A stretch of 64,000 nucleotides of DNA from Streptomyces sp. SID3343 (lineage in GTDB: Bacteria > Actinomycetota > Actinomycetes > Streptomycetales > Streptomycetaceae). This document shows, in pieces, positions 27,566 through 36,574 of this stretch. Made by a program: the position numbers and the translations under genes. The stretch spans positions 1-64,000 of the forward strand of contig NZ_WWJX01001166.1 in the NCBI RefSeq assembly GCF_009865215.1. Direction: 5' to 3'. The notes beneath the pieces are model-generated. The model saw nothing but the letters and a program-made list of their open reading frames with translations. It was not told where the DNA came from and did no database searches. The first letter of the stretch is position 1, and every line of letters begins with the position of its first letter.

Positions 27566-28357
27566 TCAGCGGCCGTGTGTGTCGAAGCGTCGGATCGACA
27601 GGGGTACGAAAATCGCGAGCAGGGCCGCCGACCAGATCAGGGTGGCGGCCACCGGGTGTTGCAGGGGTAGGGCGGCGTGCGCGGTCGGCGGGGTCGGGTT
27701 GCCGAAGAGGGTTCGGCAGGCGGCGACCAGGGCGCTGATCGGGTTCCAGTCGGCGATCGCGCGCAGCCACGCGGGCATGCCCTCGGTGGGGACGAAGGCG
27801 TTGGTGACCATCGCGATCGGCAGCACCAGGACGCCGAGTTGGCCCGCGACGTCCTCGCGGCCCGCGAGCAGCCCCAGGTGGATGCCCACCCACGTCATCA
27901 CGAAGCGGAACAACACGAGCAGCGCGAAGGCGGCGAGCGCATCGGTCGCGCCGTCGCGAACGCGCCACCCGACGGCCAGGCCGAGCCCGGTCACCGCGAT
28001 CAGGACCACCACCCCCACCACCGCGTCGGCAACCGCCTGGCCCAGCAGCAGGCCCGGGCGCGACACCGGCATCGAGCGCAGCCGGTCGGTGACGCCGAGC
28101 CCGATGTCGCGCGCGGTGCCCACCATGGTCGGCATCACCGTGTTCATCGCGACCAGCGCGAACAGCCCCGGCATCAGGTACTCGCGATAGTTGTCGCCGG
28201 GCACGTCGATCGCGCTGCCGAAGACGTAGCCGAACACCAGTACCAGGGCCACGGGCACGATCAGGCTCACCAGGACGAGCGCCGGCGAGTGGCGGTAGTA
28301 GAGCAGGATTCGGGTCGCGAGGGTGCGGGTGTCGGAGAGCGCGTGGCGGATGCTCAT
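27566..28357 (-). CDS. ABC-2 type permease (DrrB-like)
   Basis: 263-aa membrane part of an ABC exporter, with about six hydrophobic segments and the ABC-2 signature ending ...[22 protein letters not shown]. It overlaps the ATPase gene by 4 bp. DrrAB-like pairs export hydrophobic drugs or lipids; the substrate here is unknown. Confidence 0.9.
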   Translation of the reverse strand: MSIRHALSDTRTLATRILLYYRHSPALVLVSLIVPVALVLVFGYVFGSAIDVPGDNYREYLMPGLFALVAMNTVMPTMVGTARDIGLGVTDRLRSMPVSRPGLLLGQAVADAVVGVVVLIAVTGLGLAVGWRVRDGATDALAAFALLVLFRFVMTWVGIHLGLLAGREDVAGQLGVLVLPIAMVTNAFVPTEGMPAWLRAIADWNPISALVAACRTLFGNPTPPTAHAALPLQHPVAATLIWSAALLAIFVPLSIRRFDTHGR

Positions 28358-29412
28358 CGGGTGGCCTTGTCGGCGTCGGGGGTTGCGGGGGCTGTGGAGG
28401 CCGCGGCTGTGGGGTCGGTGGTCAGGGTCAGGAACACGTCGTCCAGGCTCGGCGCGCGCAGCGCCACGTCCACGACGGTGACGCCCGCGGCGTCGAGTTC
28501 GCGGATCAGGTGCGGCATCGACACCCCCGCGCCCGGACGGGTGACCGCCCGCAGGCGTAGTTCGTCCCGGTCGACCACCGGCTCCCCGGTGCCCAGCCGG
28601 CCGAGTACCGCGCCGGTGGTCTCCAGGTCGGCCGCGGCCAGGACGGTGACCTCCACGCTGGTCCCGATCGCCGCCTTGAGCCGCTCGGGAGTCCCCGACG
28701 CGATCACCCGCCCGTGCTCGACCACGGCGACCGCGTCGGCGAGCCGGTCCGCCTCGTCCAGATACTGCGTGGTCAGCAGGACCGTCGTACCCTCGGCCGC
28801 CAGTTCCCGCACGACCCGCCAGATGTCGTTGCGGCTGCGCGGGTCCAGGCCGGTGGTGGGTTCGTCGAGGAACAGTACGGGTGGGCGGGTGATCAAGCTC
28901 GTGATCAGGTCGAGGCGGCGACGCATGCCCCCGGAGTAGGTGCGCACCAGCCGATCGGCCGCGTCGGCGAGGCCGAAGTCGGTCAGCAGTTCGTCCGCCC
29001 GCGCCTTCGCCGCGCGCGAGCCGAGGCGGTTGAACCGGCCGAAGAGGACGAGGTTCTCGCGACCCGTCACCCCTTCCTCCAGCGCCGCGTGCTGGCCGGC
29101 CAGGCCGATCAGTCGCCGGACTCGACCCGGGTCGCGCACCACGTCGTGGCCGGCGACCCGGGCGGACCCGGCATCCGGGGTGACCAGGGTCGAGAACACC
29201 CGTACCGCGGTGGTCTTTCCGGCCCCGTTGAGCCCCAGGAGGCCGCACACCGTCCCGGCCGGGACGGTCAGGTCGAAGCCGCGCAGTGCCTCGACCTTGC
29301 CGAACGTCTTCCACAGGCCTTCGGCCACGAGGGCGGCGGGTGGGGTGGGGCCGGCGGGTTTGGCGGGTTTGGCGAGAGCTCTGTCGGTGGGATCCGGGCG
29401 GCGGGAATCCAT
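28354..29412 (-). CDS. ABC transporter ATP-binding protein (DrrA-like)
   Basis: 352-aa ATPase. Walker [11 protein letters not shown]-loop in [11 protein letters not shown], signature [11 protein letters not shown], Walker [14 protein letters not shown] and switch His replaced by Gln in [11 protein letters not shown], as in the DrrA group. The C-terminal 100 residues form the family's extra domain. ATG at 29412 follows GGAGGT. The promoter region contains two palindromes shared with the divergent TetR gene, which should repress the exporter until its substrate appears. Confidence 0.93.
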   Translation of the reverse strand: MDSRRPDPTDRALAKPAKPAGPTPPAALVAEGLWKTFGKVEALRGFDLTVPAGTVCGLLGLNGAGKTTAVRVFSTLVTPDAGSARVAGHDVVRDPGRVRRLIGLAGQHAALEEGVTGRENLVLFGRFNRLGSRAAKARADELLTDFGLADAADRLVRTYSGGMRRRLDLITSLITRPPVLFLDEPTTGLDPRSRNDIWRVVRELAAEGTTVLLTTQYLDEADRLADAVAVVEHGRVIASGTPERLKAAIGTSVEVTVLAAADLETTGAVLGRLGTGEPVVDRDELRLRAVTRPGAGVSMPHLIRELDAAGVTVVDVALRAPSLDDVFLTLTTDPTAAASTAPATPDADKATR

Positions 29413-29430
29413 GGTCGACCTCCTACTAGG

Positions 29431-29483
29431 TACGTCGTACGTAGAAGCGCACGAGCGGCACACTACTACGTACTGCGTACGTA
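29431..29483. promoter_or_regulatory. Two palindromic operator candidates between exporter and TetR gene
   Basis: Site B is TACGTAC-tgc-GTACGTA (29467-29483), a perfect 17-bp inverted repeat. Site A is TACGT-cgt-ACGTA (29431-29443). They lie in the 98-bp divergent promoter region, 24 bp apart. Binding by the adjacent TetR protein is the natural inference. Confidence 0.75.
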
Positions 29484-29510
29484 ACTAAGATGGGGCCGAG
29501 GTGATCTTCG

Positions 29511-30251
29511 GTGGCATCCGCCAAACCCACATCCGCCGCGGGCGACCGCGGCTCCGCCGGCGTACCCGAGCTGATCTGGCTTCGCCCGGAACGCACCGGA
29601 CGCGGCCCGCGCCCGGCACACAGCCGTAAGGCCATCGCCGCTGCCGCGGTCGAGATCGCGGATGCGGAGGGGATCGACGCGGTCGCGATGCGCCGAGTCG
29701 CCGCCGCGCTCGGCGCCGGGACGATGTCGCTGTACAACTACGTACCGAAGAAGGAACACCTCTTCGACCTGATGCTCGACGAGATCGTCGGCGAGTATCG
29801 CCTCCCCGACACCCCGTCGGGCGACCCGCGCGCCGACCTGCGATTCGTCGCCCACGAACAGCTCGCGCTCTCGCGCCGGCACCCGTGGATGGTCGAACTC
29901 CTGGTCAAACGCCCATCCCTGGGCCCCAATTCGCTTCGGGTGACCGAGTTCTTCCTGACCGCGTTGGTGGGCACCGACCTCGACGGCCCCGCGAAGATGG
30001 AGGCCATGTCACTGCTCTCCGGCTTCGTGGCCCAGTTCGCCCAGTGGGAACACGCCAACGCGGCGCCGGCCGGCGGGGAGACCTGGCACGCGGACCTGCT
30101 CAGGTATCTGTCGGGGGTCGCGGCGAGCGGCGACTATCCCCAACTGACGGCGGCGATGGCGGCCGGCGGCGAACCCCCGGACTCCGACGCGGTGTTCGCC
30201 CGCTCGCTCGACCGGCTGCTGACCGCTCTGCTCGGCCCGGGGCAGGGCTGA
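29511..30251 (+). CDS. TetR/AcrR-family repressor of the DrrAB-like exporter
   Basis: 246-aa repressor with an N-terminal helix-turn-helix (AIAAAAVEIADAEGIDAVAM then VAAALGAGTMSLYNYVPKKEHLF, residues ~41-85) and a ligand-binding C-terminal half of the TetR_C_1 type found in drug-responsive regulators. The first 38 residues are a non-conserved extension. GTG at 29511 follows GAGGTG. Divergent from the exporter genes with two palindromes between. Confidence 0.9.
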   Translation: MASAKPTSAAGDRGSAGVPELIWLRPERTGRGPRPAHSRKAIAAAAVEIADAEGIDAVAMRRVAAALGAGTMSLYNYVPKKEHLFDLMLDEIVGEYRLPDTPSGDPRADLRFVAHEQLALSRRHPWMVELLVKRPSLGPNSLRVTEFFLTALVGTDLDGPAKMEAMSLLSGFVAQFAQWEHANAAPAGGETWHADLLRYLSGVAASGDYPQLTAAMAAGGEPPDSDAVFARSLDRLLTALLGPGQG

Positions 30252-30374
30252 AACCACCCGTCGACCGGGGCCGGCTCCGCGCTTTCGGCCTTTCGTCCGG
30301 CTGCGGGCATTCCGCGTACGGGACTCCCGGTGCTGCCGAGGGCCGACCGAGCCGACCCGTCCCCGGACATGCAG

Positions 30375-30408
30375 CGGCGGCGCACGGGAGGACCCCCGTG
30401 CGCCGCCG
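30375..30408. terminator. Hairpin between convergent TetR and amidohydrolase genes
   Basis: Arms CGGCGGCGCACGGG (30375-30388) and CCCGTGCGCCGCCG (30395-30408), perfect 14-bp stem. Confidence 0.8.
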
Positions 30409-30455
30409 AGTCTTGTGTGGTGCCGACCAGTTGGTGCCGATTCAGGTGATGTCCG

Positions 30456-32180
30456 TCAGACGGAGACCGTCACCGTGTCCTTGCCCGAGCGCAGCAGTGC
30501 GCCGTTGGCCGCGCCGGTGGTCTGCCCGTCGCGGATGGTCTCGACGCCGTTGACGCGCACGCTGACCACGCCGGTCGACTCGCTGGTCAGTCGGGCGCTG
30601 TCGCCCGGCATGTCGTTCATCAGCCGGGCCGGGCCCGAGCCCACGGTGGCCGGGTCGAACAGGACCAGGTCGGCGTGGAAGCCCTCGGCGATCCGGCCGC
30701 GGTCGACCAGACCGAACAGCTCGGCCGGCTCGGTGGTGAGCATCTGTACGGCGCGCTCCAACGACACGATCTTGCGGCCGCGGAGCATGTCGCCGAGGAA
30801 GCGGGTGGTGTAGGTCGCGCCGCACATCCGGTCCAGGTGCGCGCCGGCGTCCGAACCGCCCAGGATGACGTGCTCGTTCTCCCACACGTCGCGGCGCAGG
30901 TCCCACGACGCCTGGTCGTTGTCGGTCGGCATCGGCCACAGGATCGTGCGCAGGTCGTCGTTGATGCAGATCTCGATGAGGGTCTGGAAGTCGTCCTGGC
31001 CGCGCTCCTTGGCGATGTCCGCGACGACGCGGCCGGACAGGCCCTCGTTCGCCTCGGAGTAGGTGTCGCCGATGACGTAGCGGCCGAAGTCCGCGAGCCG
31101 GCGGAAGACGCCCGCCTCGGGGCTGTCCGCGTTGCGTACCATCTCGGCGCGCACCTGCGGGTCCCGCAGCTTGGCGATCCGCTCGGGCACCGGCAGGGAC
31201 AGGATCGGGCCCCAGTTCGGCATCAGGTTGAGCGCGCAGTAGTTCAGGAACGACATGTTCATCGGGACCAGCACCGGCATGGTCAGGATGACGATCCGAC
31301 CGCCGGCCTCCTTGGCCTTCTCCGACGCGTAGATCTGGCGCGGCGCGCGATCGGGCGCGGCGGAGTCGACCGTGAGCACGTTCCAGTTCATCGGGCGGCC
31401 GGCCGTCGTGGTCATCTTGACCAGGAGGTCGATCTCGTCGTCCGAGAACTTGTCGAGACAGCCCGAGACGATGACTTCGAGTTGGGTGCCCTCGTGCTTG
31501 CCGACCTCTTCGCACAGGGCGAGGATCTCGGCGGGCGTGGCGGCGCGCGACGGTACGGGGTTGCCGTCGCCGTCGGTGTGGTTCGACTGGCCGGTGGAGA
31601 AACCCAGCGCCCCGGCGTCCATCGCCTTGCCCAGCTCGACGACCATCGCCGCGACCTGCTCCGGCGAGGCCTCCTTGCCGACCGAGTCGGCGCCCATCAC
31701 GTAGCGGCGAATCGCGCAGTGGCCGGCCATGAAGCCCGCGTTGACCGCGATCTTGCCTTCGAGCTTGTCGAGGTACTGGGCGAAGGTCTCCCAGCTCCAG
31801 TCGACACCGTTCTCCAGGGCGGGCAGCGCCATGCCCTCGACCTTGGCCATCATCCGGCGGGTGTAGTCGGCGTCCTCGGCCTTGAGCGGCGCGAGCGTGA
31901 AGCCGCAGTTGCCGCCGATGATCGTGGTCACGCCGTGGTTGACCGACGGCGTCGCGTACGGGTCCCAGTGCAGCTGGGCGTCGTAGTGCGTGTGCGGGTC
32001 GACGAACCCGGGAGCCAGCACCAGGCCCTCGGCGTTCTCGGTGCTCGCGGCCTCTTCGGTTATGCCGCCGGCGGGGGTGACCGCGACGATGCGACCGTCC
32101 CTGATGCCCACGTCACCCAGGAAGGACGGCGCGCCCGTCCCGTCGACGACGGTTGCTCCGGTGATGACGTGGTCCAGCAT
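30456..32180 (-). CDS. Amidohydrolase family 3, N-acyl-D-amino-acid deacylase-like
   Basis: 574-aa cytosolic metal-dependent hydrolase. PGFVDPHTHYDAQLHWDP near residue 57 carries the HxH metal site; GGNCGFTLAP and HVILGGSDAGAHLDR are also typical of the D-aminoacylase group. Annotation as an N-acyl-D-amino-acid deacylase is by family only. AAGGAG precedes the ATG. A copy of the 15-bp palindrome of the acyl-CoA regulon lies 87 bp upstream, so it probably belongs to that regulon and may cleave an amide or ring in the pathway; the true substrate is unknown. Confidence 0.8.
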   Translation of the reverse strand: MLDHVITGATVVDGTGAPSFLGDVGIRDGRIVAVTPAGGITEEAASTENAEGLVLAPGFVDPHTHYDAQLHWDPYATPSVNHGVTTIIGGNCGFTLAPLKAEDADYTRRMMAKVEGMALPALENGVDWSWETFAQYLDKLEGKIAVNAGFMAGHCAIRRYVMGADSVGKEASPEQVAAMVVELGKAMDAGALGFSTGQSNHTDGDGNPVPSRAATPAEILALCEEVGKHEGTQLEVIVSGCLDKFSDDEIDLLVKMTTTAGRPMNWNVLTVDSAAPDRAPRQIYASEKAKEAGGRIVILTMPVLVPMNMSFLNYCALNLMPNWGPILSLPVPERIAKLRDPQVRAEMVRNADSPEAGVFRRLADFGRYVIGDTYSEANEGLSGRVVADIAKERGQDDFQTLIEICINDDLRTILWPMPTDNDQASWDLRRDVWENEHVILGGSDAGAHLDRMCGATYTTRFLGDMLRGRKIVSLERAVQMLTTEPAELFGLVDRGRIAEGFHADLVLFDPATVGSGPARLMNDMPGDSARLTSESTGVVSVRVNGVETIRDGQTTGAANGALLRSGKDTVTVSV

Positions 32181-32266
32181 GGCGAAGCTCCTTCAGCCCT
32201 CGGTGTTGCCTGCAAACGCGGCCATCCACATGCCATCCACGCACACGGCCTCGTACACCCACGGAA

Positions 32267-32281
32267 CTGATGGTACGTCAG
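32267..32281 (-). promoter_or_regulatory. Regulon palindrome, copy 1 (amidohydrolase)
   Basis: CTGATGGTACGTCAG. Matches CTGAC-N5-GTCAG at 9 of 10 defined positions. It lies 87 bp upstream of the amidohydrolase start codon. Confidence 0.75.
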
Positions 32282-32679
32282 ATATCCGAGCCCGCCAGGG
32301 GGCCGTGCGGGATGAGACGGGTCTCACCCGAGATATGCCGTAGGGGCATATCGAGAACGCTCGAATCGACCCGCCGAGCGGCTCCGCCGGCTCCCGGTGC
32401 ACGGCCGGCGCGCGCCCGCCGCCCAAGCCGAGCAGTCCACCCGCTCGCACACCGAACTCCCTCTGGGACAGCACGCGTTCGGCCTTCCGGCCCAAAGACC
32501 ACCAGAGCGTCCACAACCTTGGACATCGCAACCGCCCCGTCACCCAAAGCATCCAACCAGCCAATACGATCGCTTCTCGTAGTCGTCCGCATACGGCATG
32601 CCAAGGCGAGAGCGCCGGCATTCACCGCCTCCTGGTCACGCCGGGAATGGACGATCGACGGACGACGCGAGGGGGACGC
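32282..32679. other. Intergenic stretch before the toxin locus
   Basis: About 400 bp without a supported gene. Base composition becomes more mixed than in the flanking core genes. No terminator or promoter could be placed with confidence. Confidence 0.5.
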
Positions 32680-33378
32680 GTGGGACCGAGTGTGCCCGCC
32701 GATGTGGCGGAGGCGTTGGGATGGACCGGAGTCGAGTGGCCGGCGATCGACGCGGACGCGCTGGATCGGATGTCCAACGCGTACAACGTGTACGCCGGTG
32801 AGGTGGACTCGGCACGGATGGACGCCGACACGGCGGCCACCGCCCTCATGGCCGACAACAGCGGCCCGGCGGCGGACGCCTTCGCCGGCTACTGGGGACA
32901 CGTGTCGAGCAGCCAACTGGTCGGCGTGTACAACGCGTCCAAGGAACTGGTCACCGGCTTCACGAACGCGGCAACCGAGGTCCGAACCGCCCAGCAGGAA
33001 GCCGAAGTCCACCTGCGCACCCTGCGCGACAAGATCGCGTCGCTGCGGGCCGAGGGCCGATTACCTCCGGACGGCGCGCCCCACGACCTCTACGAGATCG
33101 ACGTCGCCCGCAAGGCGCTCACCACACGCTTCGACGCGATGGCCGCAAAGGTGGCGGGCCTACTGCGCACCGCCCAAGACCTCGGCGGCCTGGACGCACT
33201 GGCCCACAAGGGCACGGAACTGAACGAACGCGGCCTGGAACCCGCCGCCCCGGCCGCCGACTCCGCCGCCCCGGCCCAGAGCCGGTTGCTCTCGACGCCT
33301 CCCGGCGGATCGGCCGAACCATCCGCGGCCCCCCGGTCGAACATCAGCTCGGCGTTGGACCCGAAGGGCGGCCTCTGA
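32680..33378 (+). CDS. WXG100-like secreted/adaptor protein of a polymorphic toxin locus
   Basis: 232 aa, mainly helical. The N-terminal part (VPADVAEALGWTGVEWPAIDADALDRM, then DNSGPAADAFAGYWG) resembles the WXG100-like N-terminal domain of CpnT-type toxins, which are exported by ESX/type VII-like systems. A second helical region follows, and the tail is Ala/Pro/Ser-rich. I chose GTG at 32680 (GAGGGGG upstream); an ATG at 32647 would add 11 residues. Its stop codon overlaps the next start (TGATG), so delivery module and toxin module appear as two coupled genes. No ESX secretion machinery is in the window. Confidence 0.7.
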   Translation: MGPSVPADVAEALGWTGVEWPAIDADALDRMSNAYNVYAGEVDSARMDADTAATALMADNSGPAADAFAGYWGHVSSSQLVGVYNASKELVTGFTNAATEVRTAQQEAEVHLRTLRDKIASLRAEGRLPPDGAPHDLYEIDVARKALTTRFDAMAAKVAGLLRTAQDLGGLDALAHKGTELNERGLEPAAPAADSAAPAQSRLLSTPPGGSAEPSAAPRSNISSALDPKGGL

Positions 33379-34823
33379 TGCCCCCCAAACCGCCGAAGCC
33401 ACCGGCCCCGCCGCCCAAGCCGACCGCACCGGACATCACCAAGCCCGACGCCCCGGGCGCCCAGCCCCCCAAAGGGCAGCCGCCCAAAAGCACAAACACC
33501 CCCGGAAGTCCGCCCGCCAAGGACACCGAGGGCCCCACCTTCAATCCCCCGGACCTCCCATCGGCGCCCAAGCCCGGCACCCCTTCCACCCCTGCTCCCG
33601 AGGCAACGACACCGTCCGCCCCCTCGGGGCCGTACATGCCCACCATCGAGAGCGCCTCGAAACCACCGTGGCGCCCCCCGGCCCCCGCAGCCCCGGGCGC
33701 CAAGACGGTGACGACCCCCCAATCCGTCGAAGCCGCCGCCCAACGCATGGAAGCCGCGAGCAACCGCATCGGCGCCGCCCAAGCCAACCTCCAGAAACAG
33801 GTCGGCGAGGCGAACCCCTTCGGCAACGACCGCTACAGCGCCGGACTCAAGACCCAATACGACACGCTCGTCTCCAGCCACCAACGCGGCACCACAAACA
33901 CCTCGACCCTGGTCACCAAAACCGGCACCGGCCTCCGCCAAAGCGTCCAACGCACCGTCAAAAACGACAACGACCAGGCCGCGAAAACCCCCAAGCTCCC
34001 GACCGAAAACACGCCCGGCAACAAGAAACCATCCGAAGGCCGCAGCAAACCCTCGTCATCGTCGAGCAAACCCGGTGGCCCACCGCCCGGCTCATCCGGC
34101 TCCGGCCGGACACAGCCCCCCTCCGCTCCCGGTGGATCCGGCGGAGGAGCCGGAGGCGGGGGCAAAGGCGGCGGGATCAAGGGGCCGGCCAACCCGGAAA
34201 ACGGCGGCTTTCGTCCCTATGACAGACCAGGGCCGGAAGGCGATCCGGCCATTCGCCGCAGCCGGAATCCGACTGGCCAAGGTGCCACGAGCTACGAGGG
34301 GCGAACGACAACCCTGAGGCCGAATCAAACGAGTACGGCCGAACGGGACTCGATCTTGGGTGAAAGTTCGCAACAGCTCGCGAGCGACACACGAGACGCT
34401 GTGGCCGCCGACAAACAGGTCGGCCAGCGCACGCGCCCGACGATGGCCGGCGCCTTCGAACACGATGGGGTGGTCACCAGCCACACGAGCATGCGGCGAG
34501 GAGATATCGACGTCCACCCGGCTCTCGCCGAACTCTATGATCGCGTACCCGAGTTGGAAAGAAGCATCGGACACGGACGCTGTTCCGAGGTGGCATTGCT
34601 TTCGGACCGTCTCCATGCCGTCGAGGCACAGCGCCCGGGCCGGCCACCCCTGACGCCCGAAGAAGCCCGTGACTACCTTTCCGGCGGTCGAATGACCAGT
34701 CACTCCATCAACCATGACAACGACCCCGGTTTGGCACCCCAAGGCTCATACACTCCCGCTTGCCGCTCCTGTGCTCAGGTGATCGATTACCTTGGGGTCA
34801 CCCACGTACCCACCCGCGTTTGA
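33378..34823 (+). CDS. Proline-rich protein with C-terminal YwqJ-like deaminase toxin domain
   Basis: 481 aa. Residues 1-120 are extremely rich in Pro, Lys and Ala; a helical part follows, then a Gly/Ser/Pro linker near 215-270. The last ~130 residues are a deaminase-fold domain: GHGRCSEVALLSD with zinc ligand Cys402 and catalytic Glu404, and PACRSCAQVIDYL with zinc ligands Cys462 and Cys465. This matches the YwqJ-like nucleic-acid deaminase toxins found at the C terminus of polymorphic toxins. The substrate (free nucleotide, RNA or DNA base) cannot be told. Two SUKH-type genes follow as candidate immunity. Confidence 0.78.
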   Translation: MPPKPPKPPAPPPKPTAPDITKPDAPGAQPPKGQPPKSTNTPGSPPAKDTEGPTFNPPDLPSAPKPGTPSTPAPEATTPSAPSGPYMPTIESASKPPWRPPAPAAPGAKTVTTPQSVEAAAQRMEAASNRIGAAQANLQKQVGEANPFGNDRYSAGLKTQYDTLVSSHQRGTTNTSTLVTKTGTGLRQSVQRTVKNDNDQAAKTPKLPTENTPGNKKPSEGRSKPSSSSSKPGGPPPGSSGSGRTQPPSAPGGSGGGAGGGGKGGGIKGPANPENGGFRPYDRPGPEGDPAIRRSRNPTGQGATSYEGRTTTLRPNQTSTAERDSILGESSQQLASDTRDAVAADKQVGQRTRPTMAGAFEHDGVVTSHTSMRRGDIDVHPALAELYDRVPELERSIGHGRCSEVALLSDRLHAVEAQRPGRPPLTPEEARDYLSGGRMTSHSINHDNDPGLAPQGSYTPACRSCAQVIDYLGVTHVPTRV

Positions 34824-34837
34824 GAAAGAAGAATCTG

Positions 34838-35788
34838 ATGTCCGAGCGTTTCCCCGCTCAGGTGGAGGAAGTACTGAGGGGTGCCGGTTGGTTCCCTGGG
34901 CGAGATGTTTCGGAAGATTTCGAAGACTGGGTCGCTGAAACGAATCGACAACTCGCCGTGATGGAGGGCGATCGGTGCGTCTTCCCCGCACTGCATGCCG
35001 CGCTGGCCGAATTCGGCGGCATCACCGTACGGCAGGACGGGCCCGGGGTGTCGCTCGGTCGGTTCGACTTTTCGATCGGTGACGTCAGGGCCGGCGCCGT
35101 ACCCAAGGCATTGCTCGAACAAGAGGAGATGTACCGACAATTCGTCCTCCCCTTCGGCTGGACCGCAGATGTGCACGCCAGACTGTTCATGGGAATCGAC
35201 GGCCGGGTCTATCTCGATCACCCCATCGGCGGGTACTTCCACCTCGGTGCGAACCTCGACGAAGCTCTCGTCGTGCTCGTGCGCGGAATCAAGACCGAGG
35301 AAGTAGATTTCAGTCACCTCGAAGAGGATGGTCTCCCACCGTTCGAGGAGAGCTCGGACGCCCCTGCGGACGAACGGGAACCATTCGAGGGCGTGCCGCC
35401 GGAATTCCTGCCGGCGACATCAGGCGCTTTGACCATCGCCACCTATGTGTTCACCCACACCAGTCTCAAAGGCGACGGAGAGCCAAACCTGCACCCGGTA
35501 TTGCGGGAATTCTTCGACGCCCTGCCGGTACGCCTGCGCACGACCTACATCGGCCGCTGCGCGGAGGCCGCCCTGGTGTCGGATGCGTTGTGGCACATGC
35601 AGGAGGACTGGGGGGACGAACCCATGGACGCCGAGTGGGCCTGCGAATCGTTTCGGGTCAACACGACCGCTGTCACCGTGACCCGCATCCGGGAATGGGG
35701 CGACCCCACGCACGGGACCTTCCAACCACCATGCCGCTCGTGCGCCGCGATGCTCGAGTACTTTCAGATCGAGGTTGTTCCCACATGA
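34838..35788 (+). CDS. SUKH-3 immunity domain fused to a second YwqJ-like deaminase domain
   Basis: 316 aa in two parts. Residues 1-~185 look like a SUKH-3 immunity domain (RFPAQVEEVLRGAGWFPGRD, then FPALHAALAEFGGITV). Residues ~200-316 are a deaminase domain related to the toxin upstream: HPVLREFFDALPVRLR, GRCAEAALVSD with Cys241 and Glu243, and PPCRSCAAMLEYF with Cys299 and Cys302. All predicted catalytic residues are kept, so it may be active or a decoy. Immunity and toxin folds in one chain is unusual. ATG at 34838, 14 bp after the toxin gene; 4-bp overlap with the next gene. Confidence 0.75.
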   Translation: MSERFPAQVEEVLRGAGWFPGRDVSEDFEDWVAETNRQLAVMEGDRCVFPALHAALAEFGGITVRQDGPGVSLGRFDFSIGDVRAGAVPKALLEQEEMYRQFVLPFGWTADVHARLFMGIDGRVYLDHPIGGYFHLGANLDEALVVLVRGIKTEEVDFSHLEEDGLPPFEESSDAPADEREPFEGVPPEFLPATSGALTIATYVFTHTSLKGDGEPNLHPVLREFFDALPVRLRTTYIGRCAEAALVSDALWHMQEDWGDEPMDAEWACESFRVNTTAVTVTRIREWGDPTHGTFQPPCRSCAAMLEYFQIEVVPT

Positions 35789-36267
35789 CACCGCTCAACG
35801 CAGAGGCACAGCTGCGCCTCGCCGCAGTCGGATGGCAGATCGGCAGCCGGGACGACGAACGAGCCCAACGCCTGCACTTGGCCATCGCCGCGTATCGCTC
35901 GCCCGGCGGGTTGGTGCACACCGTGCACCCGGCCGCCGTCGAGGCGTGGGCCCGATATGCCTCCCTGCGGATCGGGCAGGAGGGGGCCGGCGTGGAACTG
36001 GCGTTGTGTACCTTCTCGTTCGATCCGCTGGATGCCATCCATACGGCCCACGGATGCGCGGTGTTCAGCGCACAGATGAACCGCCCGATGGCACCTCTCG
36101 GCACACTCGACGACGGTGAAGCGGTAGTACTCATCGACAGCGCGGGTCGTGTCTTCTCCCGCGACCACACCGGCGACTGGCTCCTCGGCATCGACGTCGA
36201 CGCGGCCGTCAACACACTGACGTCGGGTACCGCCTTCATACGCGTCAAGGAGAACGGCACCTACTGA
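35785..36267 (+). CDS. SUKH-3-type immunity protein
   Basis: 160 aa, compact, no signal peptide. NAEAQLRLAAVGWQIGSRDD and VHPAAVEAWARYASLRIGQEGAGVE followed by FSFDPLDA fit the SUKH-3 family, which neutralises nuclease and deaminase toxins in the producer. Translationally coupled to the fusion gene (ATGA overlap). It is probably the true antitoxin for one or both deaminase domains. Confidence 0.75.
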   Translation: MTPLNAEAQLRLAAVGWQIGSRDDERAQRLHLAIAAYRSPGGLVHTVHPAAVEAWARYASLRIGQEGAGVELALCTFSFDPLDAIHTAHGCAVFSAQMNRPMAPLGTLDDGEAVVLIDSAGRVFSRDHTGDWLLGIDVDAAVNTLTSGTAFIRVKENGTY

Positions 36268-36507
36268 AGGCGCCCGTGACGTGTGGATCGTTCACCACTT
36301 GCCCAACGACCCGGCCGGGGTCGCCGCCACACTGGTCGCCACCTGCTGAGCGTAGGGTTCGATTCCGTTGGTGAGGTGTATCTCGGCGACGACGGACTCC
36401 TGGCCGGGCGTCCGGTTCACAGGACTTCGCAGCGCGGGCGGGCGACCCAAGCCGACCGAGACCGAACCCGGTGGAACAGCTTGCACCGCCCACCTCGGGA
36501 ACCTGCC

Positions 36508-36536
36508 CCCCGCGGGCCGGCGGCCGGCCCGCGGGG
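36508..36536. terminator. Hairpin after the SDR gene
   Basis: Arms CCCCGCGGGCCGG (36508-36520) and CCGGCCCGCGGGG (36524-36536), 13-bp perfect stem with a 3-base loop. The stretch 36268-36507 has no supported gene. Confidence 0.75.
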
Positions 36537-36574
36537 CCCGAGGGGTTGTCCTCGGGCGCCGCGACGGGCGTGGG

